Positions 6,846 to 14,148 of a stretch of DNA of 29,824 nt are shown piece after piece. Both the position numbers and the translations under genes were made by a program. Position 1 is the stretch's first letter; each line of letters starts with the position of its first letter. The notes under the pieces were generated by a model, which saw only the letters and a list, made by a program, of their open reading frames with translations, made no database searches and was not told the origin of the DNA. The DNA comes from Clostridia bacterium (GTDB lineage Bacteria > Bacillota_A > Clostridia > Christensenellales > Aristaeellaceae), in the NCBI GenBank assembly GCA_017412025.1, contig JAFQOY010000241.1:1-29824 (forward strand), given 5' to 3'.

Positions 6846-8021
6846 TCAGGCAAGCACGGTCTTCAGCCTCTCCAGCGCGCGCTCCAGCTGCGCGCGCGGG
6901 CAGCCAATGTTCAGGCGGATAAATCCGCGTCCCATCTCGCCGAAGAACAGGCCGTCGTTGACCTTCACATGCGCGGCGGCAATCCGGTCAAGCAGCTCCT
7001 GCTGCTCAAGCCCCAGCGCACGGCAGTCAAGCCACATCAGGTACGTCGCATCCAGCGGCGTCACACGGATCTCCGGCATATTCTCCGCCGCATAGCGCAT
7101 GACAAAATCACGGTTATCCGCCAGATACGCCTTGAGCGCATCGAGCCACTCGTCGCAGGCGGTATACGCCGCGCGCGTCGCCGCAAGCGCAAACGCATTG
7201 CCGCTGCGCACGCCGCCGGCGTTCATCTCATGATCGAGCGCATTGCGCATCTTTTCGTTTTTGCAGACGATGCTGCTCTGCTGCAGGCCCGCAACGTTGA
7301 ACGTCTTGCTCGCAGCGCAGAGCATGACGGCGATATCCGCCGCGCCCTCAATGCCCAGAATGCAGTGATGCCTGTCCGGCTCATAGACAAAGTCCGCATG
7401 GATCTCATCGCAGATCAGCGGCACGCCGTACTTGACGCAGAGCGATACGACCGCGGAAAGCTCTTCTTCGCTCCATGCCCTGCCGCAGGGATTATGCGGC
7501 GAGCAGATCATGACAGCCTTCGCCTCACGGGAAGCCAGCTTGCCCTCCATGTCGGCCAGGTTCATGCCAAAGCGGCCGTCCTCTCCCTGCACAAGCGGGC
7601 TTTCCACAATCCTGCGGCCGTTGTCTCGGATGGATGCAAAGAACGGACCGTATACCGGCGGATTGATCAATACGCCATCGCCCGGCTGCGTGAGCGCGCG
7701 CACAGCGACGCGCAGACCCGTGACCACGCATGGGCTCATCAGCACATCCTTCGTCTCAAAATGCATGCCGTGGCGGCGCACCCAGTAATCGCACAGCGCC
7801 TGCGCGTCGCGCTCGCCCGCAATCGTATAGCCCCAGGTTCCCCACGCCAGCACGCCGGCCAGCGCCTCCTCGATCGCGGGCGCGGAGCGGAAATCCATAT
7901 CCGCCACCCACATCGGAATCATATCCGGATCATGCGCCGCCTCGATCATCCCGTCCCACTTTTCGCAGTCGGTACCGATCCTGCTGACGCCCGCGTCAAA
8001 AAACGCCTTGTCCATTCTCAT
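6846..8021 (-). CDS. MalY/PatB family aminotransferase (cystathionine beta-lyase)
   Basis: A 391-residue PLP enzyme of fold type I. It carries the MalY/PatB signatures MWVADMDF near the N-terminus, SPHNPCGRAW, D205 in ICDEIHADF and the PLP lysine K239 in CAASKTFNVAGLQQS. Relatives cleave cystathionine or cysteine conjugates to homocysteine or thiol, pyruvate and ammonia; E. coli MalY also moonlights as a repressor of the maltose system. The start at 8021 is supported by a strong AAAGGAGG 8 nt upstream; the Met at codon 3 would be too far from it. Gaps are 81 nt to the upstream methyltransferase and 75 nt to pepV, so shared transcription is possible. Confidence 0.9.
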   Translation of the reverse strand: MRMDKAFFDAGVSRIGTDCEKWDGMIEAAHDPDMIPMWVADMDFRSAPAIEEALAGVLAWGTWGYTIAGERDAQALCDYWVRRHGMHFETKDVLMSPCVVTGLRVAVRALTQPGDGVLINPPVYGPFFASIRDNGRRIVESPLVQGEDGRFGMNLADMEGKLASREAKAVMICSPHNPCGRAWSEEELSAVVSLCVKYGVPLICDEIHADFVYEPDRHHCILGIEGAADIAVMLCAASKTFNVAGLQQSSIVCKNEKMRNALDHEMNAGGVRSGNAFALAATRAAYTACDEWLDALKAYLADNRDFVMRYAAENMPEIRVTPLDATYLMWLDCRALGLEQQELLDRIAAAHVKVNDGLFFGEMGRGFIRLNIGCPRAQLERALERLKTVLA

Positions 8022-8102
8022 AAAAACGGCCTCCTTTGTCTATCGCTCCGTTCATCTTCCGAATCCGTTTCCCAAGCCGCCCGGCTTATGCCAGCATACT
8101 GT

Positions 8103-8693
8103 TTACACATCGCAGCGGATAATCCAGTATCCGCCCTCGCGCTCAATCACTTCAGCCTTTGCATACAGCTCCCCGAGGAACTTGAGCGCGCTCGGCGCGC
8201 CCTGCTGCTTGCGGATGACCAGATAGAGCGCCCCGCCGTCCCGAAGATGCGCCTTTGCATCCTCAAACATCTTGTAAATCACGGCTTTTCCGGCCCGGAT
8301 AGGCGGATTGGTGATCACCGCGTCAAACATGCCTTCGATCTTCTCAAAGCCGTCGGAAAGCACGGCCTTCGCCTGCATATGGTTCTTCTCCACATTGGAT
8401 ACCGCAAGCGCCAGCGCACGCTCGTTGACGTCCGCCATCGTCATGCGCACGGCAGGGCACTTTGCCAGCGTCATGATCGTCATCGCGCCCCATCCGCAGC
8501 CCATGTCCAGCACATCGCCGGAAAGCTCCTCCGGCAGCGTTCTGCACAGCAGCTCACTGCCCGGATCGACATGCTGCTTGGAAAACACGCCGGCGTCCGT
8601 GTCAAAGGCAAGCACGCGCCCGGCGAACACAGCGCGGAAAGAACGCTCCTCATGTTCGCTTGACGGCGCCGCCGTATAGTAATGATCAGCCAT
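8103..8693 (-). CDS. Class I SAM methyltransferase, RsmC/YbxB-like
   Basis: A 196-residue methyltransferase. The SAM-binding glycine motif DMGCGWG is at 63-69 and the catalytic NPPIRAGK is at 129-136. The latter is the hallmark of RsmC-type 16S rRNA guanine-N2 methyltransferases (G1207), and this short single-domain form resembles B. subtilis YbxB. The N-terminus MADHYYTAAPSSEHEE matches that family. ATG 8693 follows GGAGGG by 6-7 nt; the open frame upstream overlaps rsuA and is not used. rsuA ends 25 nt upstream, so two 16S rRNA modification genes form one operon. Confidence 0.88.
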   Translation of the reverse strand: MADHYYTAAPSSEHEERSFRAVFAGRVLAFDTDAGVFSKQHVDPGSELLCRTLPEELSGDVLDMGCGWGAMTIMTLAKCPAVRMTMADVNERALALAVSNVEKNHMQAKAVLSDGFEKIEGMFDAVITNPPIRAGKAVIYKMFEDAKAHLRDGGALYLVIRKQQGAPSALKFLGELYAKAEVIEREGGYWIIRCDV

Positions 8694-8718
8694 CTGATTC
8701 CCTCCGTCTGTCCGTGCT

Positions 8719-9453
8719 TCAGTTTTCTTCGTTTGTTTCAAGCAGCGCCGCTTCCTCGTCGGTCATCTCGCGCCACTGCCCCGGTTCAAGCGCAGGGTCA
8801 AGCGCCAGCGCACCAATACGCTCTCGCCTGAGATAGACGACGGGCGCGCCGCGGCTGGCCAGCATCCGCTTCACCTGATGGTACTTGCCCTCCGTCACGC
8901 GCACGCGCACCTGCGATACGCCATCCTGTTCGCCCAGGATTTCAAGCCCTGCGGGCTTTGCGTCAAACTCGCCGTCCGCATCGCAGATGTGCAGCCCCTG
9001 CGCAAACGCCTCGATATCATGCGCGTCAAGCGCGCCCTCAACGCGGGCAAAGTACACCTTGCTCACGTCCTTCTTCGGCGAAATAATCCTGTGCGCCAGC
9101 TGACCGTCGGATGTGATCACAAGCAGGCCCTCCGTATCCTTGTCAAGCCTGCCTGCAGGCATACAGCCCATCGCCGCATACATCGGCGGCAGCAGATCCA
9201 TCACGGTTTTCTGCTTTTTGTCCCTCGCCGCCGTCAGCGTTCCCTGCGGCTTGTTCATCATCACATGGCGGACCGATTTGTACTCAAGCCGCCTTCCTCC
9301 CACGCACACCGCGCTGTGCTGCGCATCCACCTGCATTCCGGCGTCCCGCACGGGCTTTCCATCCACCGACACGCGCCCGGCACGGATCATATCCTTCACC
9401 TGCGCGCGCGTTCCCTCGCCCATCATCGCCAGAAGCCTGTCAAGCCGCATCAT
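8719..9453 (-). CDS. rsuA: 16S rRNA pseudouridine-516 synthase (RsuA family)
   Basis: This 244-residue enzyme isomerises a uridine in 16S rRNA to pseudouridine. It has an N-terminal S4 RNA-binding domain (about 1-55, MMRLDRLLAMMGEGTRAQVK onward) and the catalytic domain, with the active aspartate D104 in GRLDKDTEGLLV and the later motif EGKYHQVKRML. Family members begin MRLD, so I place the start at 9453 or 9450, after a modest GGCGG. An in-frame ATG at 9489 would add 12 residues and cannot be excluded. RluB/RluF-type relatives share this layout, so the exact target is inferred. The promoter lies at 9528-9556, with a hairpin in the leader. Confidence 0.88.
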   Translation of the reverse strand: MMRLDRLLAMMGEGTRAQVKDMIRAGRVSVDGKPVRDAGMQVDAQHSAVCVGGRRLEYKSVRHVMMNKPQGTLTAARDKKQKTVMDLLPPMYAAMGCMPAGRLDKDTEGLLVITSDGQLAHRIISPKKDVSKVYFARVEGALDAHDIEAFAQGLHICDADGEFDAKPAGLEILGEQDGVSQVRVRVTEGKYHQVKRMLASRGAPVVYLRRERIGALALDPALEPGQWREMTDEEAALLETNEEN

Positions 9454-9499
9454 GTTTCCGCCGGCCAATTGTTCGTCCTCCGCTTGCATATTTCCATCC

Positions 9500-9518
9500 G
9501 TCCGGCATTTTTCCGGAC
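9500..9518 (-). other. Leader hairpin upstream of rsuA
   Basis: A perfect 6-bp stem, GTCCGG (9500-9505) with CCGGAC (9513-9518) and a 7-nt loop, falls between the rsuA promoter and its start codon. There is no downstream T-run, so it is not a terminator. It may affect RNA stability or translation, or mean nothing. Confidence 0.4.
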
Positions 9519-9527
9519 TGTTTTATC

Positions 9528-9556
9528 ATTATACAGCACAATGTACGTTTTTGCAA
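9528..9556 (-). promoter_or_regulatory. Promoter of the rsuA operon
   Basis: On the minus strand the -35 is TTGCAA (complement of 9551-9556), the spacer is 17 bp, and the -10 is a perfect TATAAT (complement of 9528-9533). The start would be near 9521, about 70 nt before the rsuA start. Confidence 0.75.
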
Positions 9557-9640
9557 TTTAATCATCCTGTCAGTTCTTTTTCCGGCTTCACGCATTTTCC
9601 CCTTCGCGTTTTTCCGTTATGTTCTCCCTCGATTTATCCG

Positions 9641-9671
9641 GGACAAATTTCGCCCTCAAGGACAAATTTCG
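9641..9671 (+). repeat. 12-bp direct repeat pair, 19-bp spacing
   Basis: GGACAAATTTCG occurs at 9641-9652 and again at 9660-9671, a start-to-start distance of 19 bp (near two helical turns), upstream of the glgC promoter and behind the divergent rsuA promoter. Exact repetition at this spacing suggests a protein-binding site, but no regulator is identified. Confidence 0.7.
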
Positions 9672-9691
9672 ATCAAAAAGTCAGGTTCGGC

Positions 9692-9745
9692 TGCGCAGTT
9701 TAATTAAAACATCACATGAATTCGCTTTTCCTTTTGCGCAGTTTA
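9692..9745 (+). repeat. 11-bp direct repeat pair abutting the glgC -10
   Basis: TGCGCAGTTTA occurs at 9692-9702 and 9735-9745, 43 bp apart start to start. The second copy ends 3 bp before the glgC -10 hexamer, where a bound protein would affect polymerase. Each copy contains the palindrome TGCGCA. The sequence from 9561 to 9740 otherwise holds no gene that I can support. Confidence 0.65.
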
Positions 9746-9754
9746 TGATATAAT
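9746..9754 (+). promoter_or_regulatory. Extended -10 promoter of glgCDA
   Basis: TGA followed by a perfect TATAAT (9749-9754) is an extended -10. At 17-bp spacing the -35 position holds only TTTTCC, a poor match, which fits an activator-dependent or extended -10 promoter. The start is predicted near 9761, giving a leader of about 100 nt before glgC. Confidence 0.7.
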
Positions 9755-9779
9755 GCCTGTAAGTGGATAGTCGGAATAT

Positions 9780-9800
9780 GCATGCAGTTCGTCTGCATGC
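9780..9800 (+). other. Hairpin in the glgC leader
   Basis: GCATGCAG (9780-9787) pairs perfectly with CTGCATGC (9793-9800) around the loop TTCGT. No T-run follows, so it is not a terminator. Its place in the long 5' leader of the glycogen operon suggests an RNA-stability or regulatory role; this is inference. Confidence 0.5.
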
Positions 9801-9860
9801 CGTTTCGTGCGTTCAAACACATATGAACGAGTAACCCAAAATCACAGGAGTGTGTTCACT

Positions 9861-11042
9861 ATGATGAGGAAGAAGCAATGCGTTGCCATGCTGCTGGCAG
9901 GCGGCCAGGGCAGCCGTCTGGGCATCCTGACCAAGAATGTGGCCAAACCGGCAGTTCCCTACGGCGGAAAGTATCGAATCATCGACTTCCCGCTCTCCAA
10001 CTGCACCAACTCCGGCATTGACGTTGTCGGCGTGCTGACCCAGTATCGCCCGCTCGAGCTCAACGCCTATATCGGCTCCGGCTCTCCGTGGGATCTTGAC
10101 CTGTCCAACGGCGGCGTTTACGTCCTCCCGCCGTATCATTCCGGCAAGACCGGCGAATGGTACAAGGGCACGGCCAACGCAATCTACCAGAACATTCCGT
10201 TCATCGCGCAGTGGGATCCGGAGTACGTTCTCGTGCTCTCCGGCGACCACATCTATAAGATGGACTACAACGCCATGCTGCAGTCCCACATCGCCAACGG
10301 CGCCGACCTGACCATCGCCGTGCGCGAAGTGCCGTGGGAAGAGGCTCCGCGCTTCGGCATCCTGAACACGGATGAGAACAACCAGATCACCGAGTTCGAA
10401 GAGAAGCCGAAGAACCCCAAGAGCAACAAGGCCTCCATGGGCGTGTACATCTTCTCCTGGAGCAAGATGCGCAAGTATCTGGAGCTGGATGAGGCCGACC
10501 CGAATTCCGAGAACGACTTCGGCAAGAACATCATTCCGAACATGCTCGCCGACAATCAGAAGCTCTTCACCTACACCTTCGACGGCTACTGGAAGGACGT
10601 GGGCACCATCGAGTCCCTCTGGGAGGCCAACATGGACCTGCTGGAGATGCCGATGCCCATCGACCTGTACGACGCCCGCTGGCGCATCTATGCCCGTAAT
10701 CCGGGCATGCCGCCGCACTGCGTGGCCGACGGCGCGAAGGTCGTCAACTCCCTCATCACCGAAGGCTGCGAAGTCAAGGGCATTGTCAACCACAGCGTCC
10801 TGTTTGCGGGCGTGACGGTTGAGCCGGGCGCGGAAATCACCGATGCGGTCATCATGCCGGGCGCGGTCATCGAGCGCGGCGCCGTCGTCCGCAGGGCGAT
10901 CGTGGGCGAGAACGCGCACATCTGCGCCGGCGCCGTTGTCGGCGAAGAGACCGGCCTCATCGCGGTCATCGGCCCGAAGGCCGAGATCGCCTCTGGCGAG
11001 AAAGTTGCTGCCGGCGTTCAGATCGACGCCGATGCGCAGTAA
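9861..11042 (+). CDS. glgC: Glucose-1-phosphate adenylyltransferase, catalytic subunit
   Basis: This 393-residue enzyme makes ADP-glucose from ATP and glucose-1-phosphate, the committed step of glycogen synthesis. The nucleotidyltransferase motif [13 protein letters not shown] is at 12-24 with the following [20 protein letters not shown], the catalytic aspartate D129 is in [11 protein letters not shown], and [12 protein letters not shown] and [15 protein letters not shown] are family motifs. A left-handed beta-helix follows in the C-terminal third (repeated hexapeptides such as [15 protein letters not shown]). ATG 9861 is chosen because AGGAG lies 10 nt upstream; an ATG at codon 2 is possible, and an open frame from 9807 lacks an SD. 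glgD starts 14 nt after the stop. Confidence 0.96.
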   Translation: MMRKKQCVAMLLAGGQGSRLGILTKNVAKPAVPYGGKYRIIDFPLSNCTNSGIDVVGVLTQYRPLELNAYIGSGSPWDLDLSNGGVYVLPPYHSGKTGEWYKGTANAIYQNIPFIAQWDPEYVLVLSGDHIYKMDYNAMLQSHIANGADLTIAVREVPWEEAPRFGILNTDENNQITEFEEKPKNPKSNKASMGVYIFSWSKMRKYLELDEADPNSENDFGKNIIPNMLADNQKLFTYTFDGYWKDVGTIESLWEANMDLLEMPMPIDLYDARWRIYARNPGMPPHCVADGAKVVNSLITEGCEVKGIVNHSVLFAGVTVEPGAEITDAVIMPGAVIERGAVVRRAIVGENAHICAGAVVGEETGLIAVIGPKAEIASGEKVAAGVQIDADAQ

Positions 11043-11056
11043 GGAGGTACCTTCAC

Positions 11057-12175
11057 ATGAAAGACGTAATGGGTTTGATCTACACCGGTGAAAATGACAT
11101 TCATCTCGGTGAACTGACCAGCCAGCGCGCGGTTGCCGCGCTCCCGATCGCCGGTCGTTATCGCGTGATCGACTTCCAGCTCTCCTCCATGGTGCACACC
11201 GGCATCAAGAACGTCGGCGTCATCACCCAGAAGAACTATCAGTCCCTGATGGACCACATCGGCTCCGGCCGCGAGTGGGATCTGCACGGCAAGCAGGGTC
11301 TGTCCATCCTCCCGCCGTTCCTCACGCGCGAGAACATGGGCGTTTACTCCGGCCTGCTGACGGCGCTCAAGTCCAACAGCAACTTCCTCAAGCTCTCCAA
11401 GCAGGAGTACATCGTGGTGACCAACAGCCACACCGTCTACAACGCGGACTTCTCCGCCGCGCTCAAGCAGCACGAGGAGACCGAGGCTGACATCACCCTG
11501 GTCTACAGCAAGAACATGACCAGCACCGACACCGAGAACGCCACCTACATCTCCGTCGGCGAAGACAAGACCGTCTCCAAGATGGAAATCGGCCCGATGG
11601 TGCCCACCTGCGAGGGCGCGTTCATGAAGATCTACATCACCAGGCGCGAGCTGCTCCATCAGCTGGTGGAGGACGCCGCCGCCGCCGGCATGCAGGACTT
11701 CGACCGCGACGTCGTCCAGAAGTCCATCAACGACGGCAGCCTGAAGATCTGCGGCTACGAGTACGACGACCTGGCCGCCCAGATCGACTCCATCCAGTCC
11801 TACTTCAACTTCAACATGTCTCTGCAGGATGATACTGTGCGCCGCCAGCTGTTCCCGAAGGATCGCCCGGTGTACACCAAGGTCCGCGACGATATGCCGG
11901 CCCGCTACAACGAAGAGGGCAAGGCTTCCAACTCCCTGGTCGGCAACGGCTGCATCATCGAAGGCACCGTCATCAACTCCATCCTCTTCCGCGGCGTCAA
12001 GGTCGCCAAAGGTGCGGTTGTGAAGAACTCCATCGTCATGCAGGACGCCCAGATCCAGAGCGGCGCGGAAATCGACCACTGCATCCTCGATAAGCAGAGC
12101 GTCATCCGCCGCAACGGCCGCCTGATTGCGCCCGCGGCATATCCGATTGTGATCGCCAAGAACGTCGTGATCTAA
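11057..12175 (+). CDS. glgD: Glucose-1-phosphate adenylyltransferase regulatory subunit GlgD
   Basis: This 372-residue GlgC paralogue is typical of Bacillota and pairs with GlgC to form a hetero-oligomeric pyrophosphorylase. It keeps the fold (GRYRVIDFQLSSM, a C-terminal beta-helix with NSILFRGVKVAKGAVVKNS) but the glycine-rich ATP loop is replaced by GELTSQRAVAALPIAGR and the SGDH aspartate motif by TNSHTV, so it is probably not catalytic by itself. This agrees with the known regulatory role of GlgD. It has a very strong AAGGAGG SD. The same operon continues to glgA, but a terminator-like hairpin intervenes. Confidence 0.95.
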   Translation: MKDVMGLIYTGENDIHLGELTSQRAVAALPIAGRYRVIDFQLSSMVHTGIKNVGVITQKNYQSLMDHIGSGREWDLHGKQGLSILPPFLTRENMGVYSGLLTALKSNSNFLKLSKQEYIVVTNSHTVYNADFSAALKQHEETEADITLVYSKNMTSTDTENATYISVGEDKTVSKMEIGPMVPTCEGAFMKIYITRRELLHQLVEDAAAAGMQDFDRDVVQKSINDGSLKICGYEYDDLAAQIDSIQSYFNFNMSLQDDTVRRQLFPKDRPVYTKVRDDMPARYNEEGKASNSLVGNGCIIEGTVINSILFRGVKVAKGAVVKNSIVMQDAQIQSGAEIDHCILDKQSVIRRNGRLIAPAAYPIVIAKNVVI

Positions 12176-12184
12176 TACGTCAGC

Positions 12185-12234
12185 GGGACTGCACATAAAG
12201 GATTCGTTTTCTTTCTGTGCAGTTCCCCTTTTTT
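12185..12234 (+). terminator. Intra-operon terminator/attenuator between glgD and glgA
   Basis: GGGACTGCACA (12185-12195) pairs with TGTGCAGTTCCC (12216-12227), one bulged base, around a 20-nt loop that can pair further (AAAG with CTTT). Six T residues follow at 12229-12234, and the glgA SD (AAGGAGG) begins immediately after. It should terminate part of the transcripts or act as an attenuator setting the glgA level. Confidence 0.75.
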
Positions 12235-12252
12235 CAAGGAGGATTACCCAAT

Positions 12253-14022
12253 ATGAAGATTTTGTTTGCAGCGTCCGAGTGCGTCCCGTTTATCAAGACC
12301 GGCGGCCTGGCCGACGTTGTCGGCGCGCTCTCTCCGGTGCTCAAGCAGCAGGGCGTCGACGTCCGCGTCATCATCCCGCTGTATGCGTCCATCCCGGAAA
12401 AGTGGACTTCCCAGATGAAGCAGGAGTGCGAGTTTGAGGTTGAGCTGTGCTGGCGCAAGCAGTACTGCGGCATCAAGTCCCTGGAGTATCAGGGCGTCAC
12501 CTTCTACTTCGTCGACAACCAGTTCTACTTCGGCCGCAGCTACATCTACGGCCTGGGCGGCGACGAGTATGAGCGCTTCGGCTTCTTCAGCCGCGCGGTC
12601 ATCGACGCGCTCCCGCACCGTAAATTCCAGCCCGACATCATCCACTGCCACGACTGGCAGACCGGCATGGTTCCGGCGCTGCTGAAGATCCAGTACGCGC
12701 ACTTCCCGTTCTATCAGAACATGAAGACCGCCTATACCATCCACAACCTGCAGTATCAGGGCGTGTTCCCGATCAAGGCCGTGCAGGATACCCTGGGCCT
12801 GGGCGACAGCCTGTTCACCTCCGATAAGCTGGAGTGCTACGGCTGCGCCAACTACATGAAGGCCGGCCTCGTCTATGCCGACGAGCTGACCACCGTCTCC
12901 CCGAGCTATTCTGACGAGATCCAGACCGCGTTCTACGGCGAGCGTCTGGACGGCCTGCTCCGCGCGCGCAAGGATCAGCTCTCCGGCATCCTCAACGGCA
13001 TCGATATCGACGATTATGATCCGTCCAAGGATCCGATGATCTACGCCAACTACGACGCCTATCACCTGGGCGGCAAGGAAGTCTGCAAGGCCGAGCTGCA
13101 GAAGGAACTGGGCCTTGACGTCGATCCCGACGCGCCGGTCGTGGGCATCATCTCCCGTCTCTCCAACCAGAAGGGCCTGGATCTTATCGAGTGCGTCATC
13201 CGCGAACTGATGGACACCGGTATCCAGCTGGTCGTGCTGGGCATGGGCGAGGCGAAGTACACCAATCTCTTCTCCTGGGCGGAGAGCGAGTATCCGGGCC
13301 GCCTGGCTGCGCGCTTTGCCATGAATCATCAGCTTGCGCACCGCATCTATGCCGGCGCGGACATGTTCCTCATGCCCAGCCAGTTTGAGCCGTGCGGCCT
13401 GTCCCAGCTGATCGCCCTGCGCTACGGCACCGTGCCGATCGTGCGCGAGACCGGCGGCCTGCGCGACACCGTGCTCTCCTACAACAAGTTCACCGACGAA
13501 GGCAACGGCTTCTCCTTCTTCAACTACAACGCGCACGACATGCTCCACACTGTCCGCCGCGCTGTGCACTACTACAAGAACAACCGCGAGGTCTGGTACA
13601 AGCTGATCGTGCGCGGCATGGAGGGCGACTACAGCTGGACCGCCTCCGCCGCCAAGTATCTGGAGATGTACACCAGGCTTGCCGCTGCGGCTGAAGAAGC
13701 CGAAGAGGCCGCCGAGGAAACCGTAAACCCTAACGAAGCCCCGGTCATCGCAGAAGCTCCGGCCGCTGCGCCGGCTGAAGAAGCGCCGGCTGCCGCGCCG
13801 AAGAAGCGCGCCCCGCGCAAGAAGGCGGAGCCGAAGGCCGAGGCTGAAGAAGCGCCCAGGAAGCGCACCACGAAGAAGGCTGCCGCGAAAGCCGAAGAGA
13901 CCGCCGAGGCGCCCAAGAAGACCACCCGTAAGAAGGCCGCCCCGAAGGCGGAAGCCGCTGAGCAGGCGCCCAAGAAGCGCGCTCCGCGCAAGAAGAAGGC
14001 CGAGGAAGCCCCGGCCGAATAA
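12253..14022 (+). CDS. glgA: Glycogen synthase with lysine/alanine-rich repeat tail
   Basis: A 589-residue GT5 glycogen synthase that transfers glucose from ADP-glucose to growing alpha-1,4-glucan. The catalytic part (1 to about 475) is complete: K15-TGGL near the N-terminus for ADP-glucose binding, IIHCHDWQTG, GIISRLSNQKG, and E379 in PSQFEPCGLSQL. GlgA is usually about 475-480 residues. Here about 113 extra residues follow: an Ala/Glu-rich linker (477-515) and four repeats of about 19 residues rich in Lys, Arg, Ala and Pro (516-589), resembling histone H1 or bacterial Hc1/AlgP-type basic tails. The ATG at 12253 follows AAGGAGG; the terminator-like hairpin ends just before it. The extension is in frame with no sequence break. 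Its function is unknown; binding of nucleic acid, polyphosphate or partner proteins is speculation. Confidence 0.95.
   Translation: MKILFAASECVPFIKTGGLADVVGALSPVLKQQGVDVRVIIPLYASIPEKWTSQMKQECEFEVELCWRKQYCGIKSLEYQGVTFYFVDNQFYFGRSYIYGLGGDEYERFGFFSRAVIDALPHRKFQPDIIHCHDWQTGMVPALLKIQYAHFPFYQNMKTAYTIHNLQYQGVFPIKAVQDTLGLGDSLFTSDKLECYGCANYMKAGLVYADELTTVSPSYSDEIQTAFYGERLDGLLRARKDQLSGILNGIDIDDYDPSKDPMIYANYDAYHLGGKEVCKAELQKELGLDVDPDAPVVGIISRLSNQKGLDLIECVIRELMDTGIQLVVLGMGEAKYTNLFSWAESEYPGRLAARFAMNHQLAHRIYAGADMFLMPSQFEPCGLSQLIALRYGTVPIVRETGGLRDTVLSYNKFTDEGNGFSFFNYNAHDMLHTVRRAVHYYKNNREVWYKLIVRGMEGDYSWTASAAKYLEMYTRLAAAAEEAEEAAEETVNPNEAPVIAEAPAAAPAEEAPAAAPKKRAPRKKAEPKAEAEEAPRKRTTKKAAAKAEETAEAPKKTTRKKAAPKAEAAEQAPKKRAPRKKKAEEAPAE
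13798..14019 (+). repeat. Four tandem 57-bp degenerate repeats encoding the GlgA tail
   Basis: Repeat units start at 13798, 13855, 13912 and 13969 (the last is 51 bp). They encode PKKRAPRKKAEPKAEAEEA, PRKRTTKKAAAKAEETAEA, PKKTTRKKAAPKAEAAEQA and PKKRAPRKKKAEEAPAE. Each has a basic half (K/R) followed by an Ala/Glu half. The period is exactly 19 codons for three units, evidence of tandem duplication. Confidence 0.85.
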
Positions 14023-14075
14023 TCTCCGTTTCTCCTTGATCTGACTGCATTTTCTGCCGTTTGATACCAACATGT

Positions 14076-14113
14076 CCCCGCCCGCGTTTTCGCGGGCGGG
14101 GAAACGTGTTTCC
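14076..14113 (+). terminator. Very stable hairpin after glgA
   Basis: CCCCGCCCGCG (14076-14086) pairs perfectly with CGCGGGCGGGG (14091-14101) around TTTT, an 11-bp all-GC stem 53 nt after the glgA stop. A clean T-run is missing; instead a second palindrome, GGAAACGTGTTTCC (14100-14113), overlaps its 3' end. It marks the end of the glycogen operon, probably as a terminator or a 3' stabilising structure. No clear promoter was found before the next gene. Confidence 0.6.
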
Positions 14114-14148
14114 GTCTGTCTTTATTTCCGCTTTGCGAAGGAGTCCTT

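Noticed and set aside
8022..8102. A hairpin (AAGCC/GGCTT) between the RsmC-like gene and malY as a terminator.
   Set aside because: The stem is about 5 bp and no T-run follows on the minus strand.
5475..8663. A very long plus-strand open frame of over 1000 codons opposite pepV, malY and the RsmC-like gene.
   Set aside because: It is antisense to three well-recognised genes, is rich in Arg/His/Ala as expected of GC-rich shadow frames, and has no family motif.
13798..14019. The repeats at the end of glgA as a CRISPR array or intergenic satellite.
   Set aside because: They are in frame, degenerate at third positions, have no unique spacers, and encode a coherent peptide repeat.
12244..14073. 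A 609-codon minus-strand open frame opposite glgA.
   Set aside because: It mirrors glgA codons; the Gly/Leu/Arg-rich end is the complement of the Lys/Ala tail.
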